DNA of 64,000 nucleotides from Buxus sempervirens (Eukaryota; Streptophyta; Magnoliopsida; Buxales; Buxaceae). The notes under the pieces were generated by a model. It was not told where the DNA came from and ran no database searches. It saw nothing but the letters and a program-made list of their open reading frames with translations. Location: positions 50,367,283 through 50,431,282 of the forward strand of contig OX387182.1 in the NCBI GenBank assembly GCA_947561395.2. The letters run 5' to 3'. This document shows positions 54,411 to 64,000 of this stretch, one piece after another. A program made the position numbers and the translations under genes. Every line of letters begins with the position of its first letter. Within the stretch, counting starts at the first letter, position 1.

Positions 54411-55790
54411 ATCAAAGATGTGAGTGCTGAATCATTATGTTTATGCTGATAACCTTTTAAGTACCATGTAAAAAAATCGTTGTAATCGATCTTTATGCTG
54501 TTCGTGAGATAACAATATTGTTATGTGTAATGTAAAAAGCTTTAGTCAATGATAGGCCTTTTGATCTACTCAAAAGCTGGTGAACAAAGTGATGGAGCCT
54601 AAGCAGATTGTGGCCAAGATGATGGATCGAATTGCCTTTCCACGTGATGATTTTCATTCTGATGAATAAGGAGATCATGCTGGCTATGATATGTACGGTG
54701 AGTCTGCCTTTCGTTTCATTGATATAAGACTTTATCGTTGATAACTTGATATGGTATGGGTTAGCGTATTATTGTAGATAATAGATATTGTATGGGTTCT
54801 GTATTTATGGCTTCAGCAATATTAGACATATGATCCTTTTTAGGCCAAGAGTATAGTCAACTCAATCCTTAAAGATGCAAGTTCAATCTTCCTCATTATT
54901 CTCATTTTTCCTTTTTTTTTCCTCACATCTCATTTCATAATTTTTTTCATGATAAAGAAGCAACCTAATTTAGATAATGAAGTTGAGATAAAAATATAGA
55001 AATAAATAACAGGAAAGGTAATAAAAATAATACATGTCTAAAGTATTTTAAATGGAAAATAAAATATGAATTTTAAATTGCTATACAGAAATTCACCATG
55101 GATTAATTTCGTCATTGAAAGATGGTTAAATCAAATATAACAATATAGAAGTTAAGAGAAAAACTTATCTGTAATTAGGATTAGTGTGGCTTTTTCATTA
55201 GTTGTTGTGCGCTGAATGAATGGATAAAGGAACATTAATGGAGGATGGATAACTAGAATGAAATATAAAGAGAAAAAAAACGTGAATGGTGGGAAGAAAA
55301 TGTGAAATTAGGAAATAAAGACAAAACTTGTGTTTGTGAGTGAGAAGATAAGGATGTTGGTTTAAGTTGGAGGGAAAAGATATCTTGAAAGTAGAAGAGA
55401 AGTAGACGGTTCGTTTTTAAAATTGGGGAGAGGATAGAGTTAACGGTTGTAGGGGAACGTGGAGATATATTGCTTGATCTTCTGGGATTTGCAGTGGTAT
55501 TTTTGGATTTGTTGAGGGTATTTGTGGGAAAAAAAGGGGGTCAGAATCAAAGAATATTCTCATCTCTTTTCTTTACAATTCATCTTTATTGTTGTTTGTG
55601 TTTGTACTGCATTCTGTCTCTGCCTCTCTCAAACTTTTGGTTCCCTTGCAGTTGCAAGTATTTAATTCACTGCATTGAAATGATCAATAGAAAAAACTGT
55701 GGATGCATCTGACACTAAAAATTACACAACAGATTCCCAAATGGGCATTTGAAGTATGATGGTATTCCTGTTTCAGGTGAACAAAGAGAT
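54411..55790. other. Intergenic sequence, one possible exon-like stretch
   Basis: Mostly AT-rich. At 54570-54655 the plus strand reads NKVMEPKQIVAKMMDRIAFP and RDDFHSDE before a stop, which looks protein-like but was not recognised. The remainder shows nothing definite. Confidence 0.3.
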
Positions 55791-55815
55791 AAACAAAAAA
55801 CAAGTGCTATTTACG

Positions 55816-56050
55816 AGAAAGAGGGAAGCCAGTTCCCTTAAACGTCTTTCTAATGGCTTTCTGAGCAGGGGTTTTCTGTTTTGAGTTATCTTGCAGGATT
55901 GGTTGCTGTTGCTCATCTAAATGCTGAGATGCTTGGAGGAGAGATGAAACTGAGTGGAAGGAAGAAAAGGTGGTAACTGATGTGCTGCATGAAACAGAAA
56001 CCGCGACTGAAGTGGCCTCTTTAGTTTGCAGAGGCTTTGGGAAACCGTTA
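55816..56050 (-). pseudogene. N-terminal fragment of a DMP (DUF679) membrane protein gene
   Basis: The minus strand reads a Ser/Thr-rich stretch, then LDEQQQPILQDNSKQKTPAQ and KAIRKTFKGTG, followed by FPLSRK and a stop. PAQKAIRKTFKGT just before a LPTGT helix is typical of the N-terminal region of plant DMP proteins, four-helix endomembrane proteins. Here the sequence changes right after KGTG and all membrane helices are missing, so this is a truncated copy. No in-frame start codon is evident upstream. The rest of the gene is not within the window. Confidence 0.6.
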
Positions 56051-56059
56051 CTCTGCGTG

Positions 56060-56260
56060 AGGAAAGAGGAGGTTATAGAAAAATAGAACAGGAAACACCG
56101 TCGGAGCGCATAATCTTTCTTTTTAAAACCGTAAGAAAGGAATCTGCTGAGTTAAAACGCGAAAAACCGGACCGCATTAACATTTTATAGGCATGCATCA
56201 ACGGTGAAGGATAAATCGCTCGATTCCGATGTGGGACTAAAGTCGAGATTTGTTTAGTAA
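56060..56260 (+). promoter_or_regulatory. Promoter-like segment related to 32180-32330
   Basis: AAAACGCGAAAAACC, a TTTTATAGGCATGCATCAAC stretch and TTCCGATGTGGGACTAAAG parallel AAAAACGCAACCGC, TTTATAGACATCGG and AACCGATGTGGGACTAAAG near 32250-32320. It could be the flank of the DMP fragment or part of a dispersed repeat. No transcript start is claimed. Confidence 0.3.
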
Positions 56261-56284
56261 ATTACTATTCCTGTCATTAATTAA

Positions 56285-56460
56285 GATAATAATAATCCTA
56301 ATGATTCTTATTGATTAGAAACATATATTTAATTAGCATCATAAAATCCTAATAATCTTATTTTGATTCTTATCAATTAGAAATATCTTTAATTAAGATT
56401 CTAAAATCCTAATAATTATATTAGGATTCTTATTAATTAGAACTATATTTCAATGCTATT
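56285..56460 (+). repeat. AT-rich tandem repeat, about three units
   Basis: Units of roughly 58-65 bases containing AAAATCCTAATAATMTTA, GATTCTTATYAATTAGAA and TATTTAATTA are arrayed head to tail with a few differences. Confidence 0.65.
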
Positions 56461-57034
56461 TTTTCATAATTTTTTCCTGTTTTAATTAGGATTTTATTTT
56501 GATATTGGTTTTGCTTGTAATCTTATTTTCTTTTATTAGAGAATCTTATATTGATTATTAAATTTGGATATTTTAATATTATTTGCTAATTGATAAAACT
56601 GTAAAATGACATTTTTCAGTATCTAATTACTTTTATTATTTTGAATTTTAACGTAAAGATTCTAAGAAAGAATAGTTTAGGAATCTAAAAATCTCAAAGT
56701 TATATATGCTAATTAGAAAATTCTTTTAATAAAATTCATGTATTTCCTAATTAAGTTTCAGTATTAATAAAATCTTTCTGTAGGTTTTCATTTTTCTTAC
56801 TTATAGTAGGATTTTTTATAGTAAAAAAATAATAATGATTTGATTGCCATTAATTGCAATTAGACTTTTAATTCAACATTGGTTTGATTATCATAATTGT
56901 ATTTTTACTATAAAGTTATGATATTTGGATATTATCTACTAATTAATAAAACTGAAAAATCGTAATAAAAGATCTTTTAATAATCAAAGATTCAATTAAG
57001 TGTTATTTTAGGTATGTGAAATGAAAAATACTTT

Positions 57035-57200
57035 GCTTTTAATAGTAGCATAGATATAGATGTAGGAGTAGGATAATAAATTTTTTTATTTTATTTTGTC
57101 TTTATCTTATATCTTTTGGTTTTTGCTTCCAAGAGCAAAACAAATCCTAATGAAAAAAATTTATATATACCCGTGCTAAGCACAGGTTTTAAAATAGCAT
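57035..57200. mobile_element. Helitron-like ends, partner ends not found
   Basis: On the minus strand at 57054, TCTATGCTACTATTAAAAGC after an A looks like a Helitron 5' end (compare 17815). On the plus strand at 57170-57198, ACCCGTGCTAAGCACAGGT is a hairpin followed by TTTAAAATAG, resembling a decayed CTAG terminus. They face away from a common element and are probably two different copies. Confidence 0.35.
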
Positions 57201-59910
57201 ATTTTTTTAATAATTTAAAAAAACCACTACAATGAGTAAGTATAATAGTGGGACTTTTTGTTACCATGTGTAAGCATGCTAATAATCCATTCTATAGTCC
57301 AAAATTTTAATTGCCAAAATTCTTTTATGTCATTCATTAAATCTTTTATTAGCAGGATTCGCTGTCTTATTGGCCATTTTTTGCTATTGATGAAGTCCTC
57401 TGTCTTTCAAGTGAAAATTATATGATTGTCATCAATCATGCAATGTAATTGTTCTTGTTGTTTGGATAAGCTTTTGTTACATAGCTTCCTCAAAATGGTA
57501 TGCTTGATTCTCCTCTAAATATAAGAAGAGTCACATAGACATACGCTTTCTGTTCTCTGCATATTCTTAAAACTATTCATAATCTAATATTTTATAGTAA
57601 AATTGGTGCAATTTGTCCAATCATGTTATCAATAGACAGGGTTAGAAAAGGGTTTGGTACGGGCTAAACCCTTAGAGAGGTGGGTTATGTTATGTATAAA
57701 CCCCCACCATTACCATCTCGAGATTTTCTTTAGCTTGCAAAGTTAATTGTAAACATGATTTCCCATTTCTTAGAAGAAAAGAAAAAGGCATAGGAATAAA
57801 ATTATAATTTTGTGTATTATTGTAATTTAATTTTTAGAAGATAAAAATCATATATTATTTAATAATTTTTGTTTAAAATGATATAGAATTATGCTTATCT
57901 ATTAATATTTTAATATGTTATTAATATATAATTTTCTTTTCTTTAGTTTGTTATCACTTTGCCCATTATCCAATCTTACATATCTTTGTCTATTATGTTT
58001 TACCTATGGCAACCCATTTTTTGAATAAAATATTAGTAAATAATTTATAGTAAGTTTTACCAATTCTATAAATATATAGCACTTTTACTGGTGTGAGCCT
58101 TATCCCAATCTTGTGCTTATATCTTTATCTTTACCATAATTATTGGGTTGGTTTCTTTGTTCCGACCTTGCTTTTTTAGTAATTTGACAAATGGTCCAGG
58201 ACATTGTCCAAATCTATCATACCTACCATAATACAACCTTCTTTATCTGATTTGATGATTTTTTTGACCATAACTTATTACCATTTAATTAAGTAATTTA
58301 CTTAATTATAATTAGTTAATTATTTTCTTGATAATTATTAGAATAATTAATAATTATTTTTAATAATAAATATTACCATAATTAGATAATAATAAAAATA
58401 ATTTTACAATATAGTATTATAATGGTTTAATACAGCATATTAATAAAATAATATATTAATTATTTGTTAATTATTGTCAAAATACTTCTTTCGGTTAATA
58501 TAATGCATGAAAAATGGAGCTTTGATATATTTTAATAGTTTAAAATGATTATTATGTTTAGTACAATTTACCAAAATCAATTACGATTTTGAATTTTTTT
58601 ATGCAATTCACTTATTTATAGTTAATATATATTTTATTGGATTCCAATTTCTTCTTAATTATATTAAACATGTTCTTATAATTATTGAATAAAAATTATT
58701 ATTTTCTTAAGAGTTAGTTTGAATATACGTGGCTTCATAAAAAGACACATAGTTTTTGCAATATTATTGTTATTGTAAATAGTTAAATATTGTTTCCTCA
58801 CTATAAAGCATATGAGATTGTTATGAATAGTTTTCATACATTTAATATTTTCAATGATTCTAACAAATTATGAATGACCTTAACAAATTATGCACATGAT
58901 TCAAATCTATAAATATATTGCTTAAAATAATTACTACTCTCACAACCTTCACCGCCGCCATTCCATATATCCCAATTTCTATTCCTCCATGATCTACATT
59001 TTATTAATGAAATAGGTAAATCTATTATCATTAATAAATAAATTAAATTTGATAAAAGTTATTCATTGTCTATTAATTAAATTCTTGTTTGATTTTGCTT
59101 TTCCTTAGTGAATTACTTTAACTCTTATTTATTTTTTTCTTTTTTGCTTGCCTTTTATACAGTACTTAATTGAGATATTGGAGTAAACTAATGTTCAGTA
59201 ACCATAAGGTAATTTATTTTGTTTTTATATTTGTAGGGTAATAGAGAAATTAGCAATAATATTACTAAGCATCTTAATTAATATTTATCTAAGAAGTTGC
59301 TAAAATGCAAAATGCCAATAGTATATTTTTTTTTCTATTTCATAGTTTATTTTGTATATTGTAATAAAGTTTAATAATAAATGGACACTAAAAATATTTT
59401 AAATATTCAGAATTGAATTGCCATTCTACTTTTTAGAATTTGCACACACACACGAATGCACATGCGTGCATGCATGCACACACATATATGCATACATTAA
59501 TATATCGTTTCATTTGCTGCGTATGACTATTTAAATTGTTTTAATTCATTTTCATTAATTTATTTGAATTCTATTTTATTATTTCTATAAGTTATATCTT
59601 CTAACTTTCTTTTCTAATTTAGCATTACATATGGAATACCAAAATGTATCTTTTAAGGAAATTATGATATACGATATATATATGGGAATTTTATTATTGT
59701 CTTTCTATATTGTCTTTTATCTCTTATTTCTTATATTTTTTGCTAATATTTTTTTAGTTAATAAAATAATTGTTTAGGTAATTTTTAAATAAACTCTTAT
59801 TAATTAATTAAAATATATTTTTGATAACTATTAGATAAATATTGATAATTATTTAATTAGTCTACTAATTATTTATTATTAATATATTATTTGATTAATT
59901 TTATTGTTGT
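57200..59910. other. AT-rich spacer, no gene
   Basis: Very AT-rich with many short TTAATTA runs. It includes a weak MITE-like stretch at 57640-57715 (GGGTTTGGTACGGGCTAAAC) and a CA/GCATGCAT microsatellite at 59447-59500. Nothing with coding potential was seen. Confidence 0.5.
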
Positions 59911-59919
59911 GTTACTTTA

Positions 59920-60480
59920 ACAGATCCAAATCTTCCAAAAAAACAATTGAATTAGTAGGATCCCTCGCTTCGATCTGCATATCTAAATGAATTGCTAATT
60001 CGGGTTCGGAAGTTGATACGGCAATGCGAGAGAAGGTAGGAAGGGGTGGTGGGTATCGCCGGAGCAATGGGAGAGAGAATAAAGGGGATGAGGAGTAGGG
60101 GATTGTGGAGAGAGAGAGGTATCGAGAAAGAGAAAGGGATGGGTGTTGGGATGAGTGAAGAAATTGTAAGCGGAAAGGTGCCACGTCAAAGTGCTAGAGA
60201 AGAGTCGTTTTTCTATAAAAGTAGAACAGGTATCGTTTACCTGCAATCAAACGAACGATTAATACGAAAGAACGATTAAATCTGCCTCAATTTTAACCGA
60301 TTTCACGGTCACTGAATCTTTAATGGGAATTCAAAGCCAATGAAAAGTCGCAAAGTAAAGACTCTTCGGTTTTCAAATCTCTCGTATTTATCTCAAAAAT
60401 TTAATTAATTAATCCTCCCTATCTTCACCTCTTTACGATTCCTTCTCACGGTTTGTTATTGTTGGTCGAGTACAGGGCCT
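59920..60480 (+). promoter_or_regulatory. Promoter-like module, second copy
   Basis: GGAAAGGTGCCACGTCAAAG, CTATAAAAGTAGAACAGG and CAATCAAACGAACGATTA correspond in order to 32130-32230. The purine-rich lead (GGAGCAATGGGAGAGAG) and a later TGTTGGTCGAGTACAGGG, compare GTCGTCGAGTACG at 32450, support common origin over about 0.5 kb. No reading frame follows that I can assign. Confidence 0.4.
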
Positions 60481-60521
60481 TCTATTTGCTTTCTCTTTCA
60501 TTTACACGCTCACTCTCGCTC

Positions 60522-60660
60522 TGGCTCCGTTTGGTAACGCTTTTGCTTTCTTGCTTTCAAAAGCAAGAAAGCAAAAAAGTAATTTTCTGCTTTTCAGAAG
60601 ATCTTTTGTTGAAGCAAAGCTGTTTGGTAAACTTTTGCTTTGCTGCTTGTAGATGACCGC
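60522..60660. repeat. hAT-like MITE fragment with internal hairpin
   Basis: GGCTCCGTTTGGTAACGC is a common MITE end. It is followed by CTTTTGCTTTCTTGCTTT and AAAAGCAAGAAAGCAAAAAAG, which pair as a near-perfect hairpin with almost no loop. A weaker inverted end, AAGCTGTTTGGTAAACTTTT, lies near 60625. Confidence 0.5.
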
Positions 60661-60860
60661 TTTTATAACTTGACACGTCACCTATATAATGATTTGGCAT
60701 GGATGATTTGTCACATGATAATAACAAATTTGTCATAAGTTATCCGTCACCTGACAGAAACAACCCGTCATGGGTCATTTGTTACCTGACAAAGTAATCT
60801 ATCATGATTATTTACCCAATAAAAATAATAATTAAAAGTGTCATAATTTGTTAAATTAAA

Positions 60861-61629
60861 TGTGATTATTATTTGGCATATTGGAGTGGAGATCTCCGTC
60901 TTGGGCAAAAGCCAATTAAGAGGGGGTTATTTGGCTGTCCTTAAGGCATGGCGGATACGGACGTGGGAATTGTTGGCAGCCGATGACAAGCTTTGGCATA
61001 CCAACGTAGAATGATGTAAACGTCAAGTGACATATTTTCACATGTTGATATGTGGGACCCATTGTACCAATAAGAGAGCTCCATTATTTATTTAAAACAA
61101 ATAATAATTATATTTTATTCTTATCTTGAACCTAGATGTTTTCGAGACCAGATTCATGATAAATATTAAACATTCCCAAAGCCTCAGATCGTGACAAGTG
61201 TCACAATCTTGGAGATCTACACTTGCTATAAATAGGAGAGCCCTCATTCATTTGGGGGAGCTCTGATTTTTGGACTGCTAAGAGCAAAACTTCATTTCTT
61301 TTCCCTTAACCTTCTCCAAGTTTACTAAACATTCCCTAAGTCCTTTAGATTCTTTTACCATAAAAGGAGCTCTCTATTTAGGTGTATAGAGGATCACTTG
61401 AATATCTCTCGTCTCTCATTCTAGCCACTGCCTACCTGTCACGTCTTATTGACTCCTCCCCCCTTTTGTTCGGAAACGGTGTGGGAACAGCTGCTAATTC
61501 GGTGGTTTAGGCCAACGTCAGACGTACCTCTCCTACTCAGAATCCAGATTTGAAGACACGTCTTTGGCATCTTGACACCATGGAGGCAATACTAGACGCA
61601 TGGACATGGATTCAAAAAAGGCAACTACA
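60861..61629 (+). mobile_element. 5' LTR of a Ty3/gypsy element
   Basis: It ends GGCAACTACA immediately before a primer-binding site. A core promoter, GCTATAAATAGGAGAG, lies near 61228, and a long leader follows. The proposed start, TGTGATTATTATTTGG, is a best guess because no second LTR is available for comparison within the window. Confidence 0.6.
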
Positions 61630-61634
61630 TTTTC

Positions 61635-61652
61635 TGGCGACTCCACTGGGGA
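61635..61652 (+). other. Primer-binding site
   Basis: TGGCGACTCCACTGGGGA follows the LTR end after five bases. This is the primer-binding sequence widely found in plant Ty3/gypsy elements, complementary to a tRNA 3' end; the tRNA identity was not checked. Confidence 0.75.
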
Positions 61653-61695
61653 GGTAAAAGTCACTAACAGAAGAAATCTTCGAGGAGTCAGCAAT

Positions 61696-63382
61696 ATGGC
61701 GGGAGCTAGAAGGACGAGAGGTGGACAAAGTGATTTGGCGTCGGCTGCATTTGGAGGACGTTCTAGACATCAACAAGTTGTAGCACATGATGAGAGTGCG
61801 AATTCACACCCGGAACAATCTGATCAAAACATTGGCAAACTGGCAAAAACTACTTCAGAATTGGCTTAAATACTTGCGGCATTTCATGATTTAAATGGAC
61901 ACGTTGAGGAACTCTTCCACATTATCCACACCAAACAACCAGAGGAGCCTCTGCATATCGATGAGGAGCATGCTGAGCAATAGAAGATACCCTCAAGCTC
62001 GGTCGCTGGTAAAGAAGAGTTGAAGTCTGGTGATTATGTCACCATGGCAGAATTTGAAAGCTTGCTGAAAAGAGAAAGGAGTCAACATGAAGATGCGGAT
62101 CTGTCATACGACTACCGCCCGCCGTATCCTATTGCAATACTTGAGAAGCCATACTCGAAAGACTACATGATCCCGAAGTTTGCTCGCTATAACGGAAATA
62201 CTAGCAACGCGAAGGAGCATGTCTTGAGATTTATCGATGCTCTTGGTGCACATGCCTATGACAAGAACCTGCGGCTCAGAGAATTCTCTAAATCTCTGTG
62301 GGAGAAAGCTTACACCTGGTCTTCGAATCAAGAGCCAGGTAGTATTAACACATTGGAGGAAATGGTGAAAGTATTCTTTCGAAAATTCTTCTTGGTGGAG
62401 GAGAAGACGATGCTCATTGATTTGAGCCGAGAGCAGCAGAAGTCAACGAAGGGACTTATTGACTTCGTCAAGAGATTTCACACCATGGCACACGATTGCC
62501 ATGAAGCCATCCCTGAAGAAAGACTTGTGCAACTCTGCATAAGTGGAATGAGCCATGATTATAGGCCATTCTTAGAAAATCAAGATATCAAGAGTTTTAC
62601 TAAACTTCTTAAATTAGCCCGTTGTACAGCATCATCGGTAAAGGTGAATGATCGTGTCAAAAAGGAAAAGAGGTCCGCAGATGTTTTGGCAGCTGAGCCT
62701 ACTAAAAGAAAGTGTCGTACAGAGGAGTCACAACGTCCAGCAAGCACGCAGCACCAACCAACAAATGCGGTACAGAAACCAGTCAACAAGGAAGGGTTTA
62801 TTGATCCGCCACCTTTCCCTTGCAAGCCAGAATAAGTTGAGGCCATCGTCGACCAATGGATAGCAGATAAGGCTATTAGGATACCTTATGTTGAGAATTT
62901 GCCAACAGATGCTGACAAGAGGAATTCTAACTACTGTAAGTTTCACCGCACCACTACTCATCCAACCACTACTTGCTGGTCCCTTAGGTGAATATTCAAC
63001 TTGCGACTAAAAGCTAGTGAGCTTGATCTACCTGATGCTGAAGTACATGTCAATCCCTTGCCAAAGCATAAAGGGAAGGAGGTCGTATCCATGATTCATG
63101 GGCAACATAATTTAGAAGAAGAAGAACTGTGGTAGAGCGAAGGTTGTAAAGCTAGTTTTCCAAATGTAGCAGAAGAAAAGTTGGCAAATTCAGTCAAGTT
63201 TCAAAAATTCTTCGATGAATTGGGCTTTACTGAAGCCATGAAGAGAAAGGCCACAAAAGCTTTAGTTGCTGTTGCCGCCAAGGAGTACAGCTCATGCCAA
63301 TGAGTCTCCTTGGCAAAGAGTGGCCCAGTAGTCACCTTTAAACAGGAAGACATGGCCGTTGCAAAAGAATACCGTAACATGC
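61696..63382 (+). pseudogene. Ty3/gypsy gag, six stops, cut by an LTR
   Basis: From MAGARRTRGGQSD the frame runs through a retrotransposon gag domain (PKFARYNGNTSNAKEHVLRF, LREFSKSLWEKAYTW, EEMVKVFFRKFF, DFVKRFHTMAHDC) and a zinc-binding-like CKFHRTTTHPTTTC near 62936. Stops lie at 61867 (TAA), 61981 (TAG), 62833 (TAA), 62989 (TGA), 63133 (TAG) and 63301 (TGA), all in the one frame with no shift. Each is one C-to-T change from Gln or Arg. The frame is interrupted at 63382 by a new LTR, so protease, RT and integrase are not seen. The normal role is capsid formation. Confidence 0.88.
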
Positions 63383-64000
63383 TGTAAGCACCCAAATTTT
63401 GATCAAACCAAATAAAAGAGAAAAAATGTGCTAAAAGACAGCAAAAAAGTCAAACCCTGAGGGATCAAAAATTGACTTTTTGATCAAGAGAAAATTGGTC
63501 ACCTTGCCCTATCTCAATGGATAGATGATCCCGACGTGGTTCCAACGCAACTGAGTTTGCTGGAATCGGAGTCCGGATGAAGGATCTATGGGCCGGTCAA
63601 ACTTAAAGAGGAGCCGAAAGTTGACTTTTCTCGAACCCCGTGCCGAGTGCTTAGCCCTATGCCAATGGGTAGAGGACTCCGACACGGTTCTAACGCAATT
63701 AAGTTTGCCCAAATCGGAGTCCGGATGAAGAAGATGTAAGCAGTTGAAGTTCTAGGGCAGCGTGCTGGAAAACTGCACACGTGGCAAAAGTCTGCACACG
63801 TGGCAAGCAACAGAGTAAAAAGGTCTCAGGGGTTAAATCTGTAATTACCCAAATCAATGAAAAATATCTCAATGGTAAAGCTGCAGATATCCAAGGGTAT
63901 CAGGGACTAGATCCATAAGCATCAAAACTTGAGAAAATATCCCAGGGACCAATCTGTAAATATCCAAAAGTATCAGGGACTAAATCTGTAAATATCAAAA
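63383..64000 (+). mobile_element. LTR start (TGTAAGCACC family), partial
   Basis: Begins TGTAAGCACCCAAATTTTGA within the gag frame and runs off the right edge. It carries two copies of the family's internal unit (near 63505-63580 and 63650-63730, with CGGAGTCCGGATGAAG). It matches the minus-strand LTR at the left edge and is related to the 3363-bp solo LTR. Confidence 0.85.

Noticed and set aside
1..64000. tRNA or rRNA genes, CRISPR arrays, bacterial operons
   Set aside because: No cloverleaf, rRNA core or spaced short direct repeats were seen; gene structure is plant nuclear.

Overview
The window is nuclear DNA of a flowering plant. The evidence is a split nuclear gene for a chloroplast light-harvesting-like protein, a cytosolic ribosomal protein L15 retrocopy, a DMP (DUF679) gene fragment, plant L1-type LINEs (DUF4283 ORF1; endonuclease, RT, zf-RVT and RNase H in ORF2), Ty3/gypsy and probable copia LTRs, Helitrons and many hAT-like MITEs. 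The species cannot be named from sequence alone. The window is gene-poor and repeat-rich. No rRNA, tRNA, CRISPR or prokaryotic features were seen.

Layout. 1-905: two nested minus-strand LTRs, the inner-facing one cutting an exon of a membrane-protein gene. 1050-3440: MITEs, including a 362-bp fold-back with an 8-bp target duplication. 3610-12025: the only gene that looks intact, a small HLIP/LHC-like gene on the plus strand with very long introns that hold an RPL15 processed pseudogene, LINE 3' pieces and a possible Helitron. 12.6-17.8 kb: a probable copia LTR, two LINE wrecks, a GCCTAGGCG-type element, a Helitron end and a complete 191-bp Helitron. 17.8-22.2 kb: no recognised gene. 22.2-37.9 kb: a block repeated about three times, carrying paired inverted MITEs, a long fold-back and short conserved coding-like segments of unknown identity; the third copy holds an extra 842-bp retroposon with a clean target duplication. 

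38050-53596 is the most striking structure: a minus-strand Helitron (TC-type 5' end at 53596, hairpin plus CTAG 3' end at 38050) with an inverted copy of its own 5' region near its 3' end, so it is largely palindromic. Each arm was later hit by a different LINE (one near full length, one 5'-truncated). The full-length LINE then took a 1097-bp solo LTR in ORF1, the left inner arm took a 3363-bp solo LTR, and the truncated LINE took a 1321-bp non-autonomous retroposon. Because the arms are copies, the empty site of the 3.4-kb LTR survives in the other arm.

53.6-64 kb: GC-rich hAT-like termini, a DMP gene fragment, AT-rich spacer with Helitron-like ends, a promoter-like module also present at 31.6-32.7 kb, and a decayed Ty3/gypsy element (LTR, primer-binding site, gag with six stops) cut by a new LTR of the same family as the left window edge and the 3.4-kb solo LTR.
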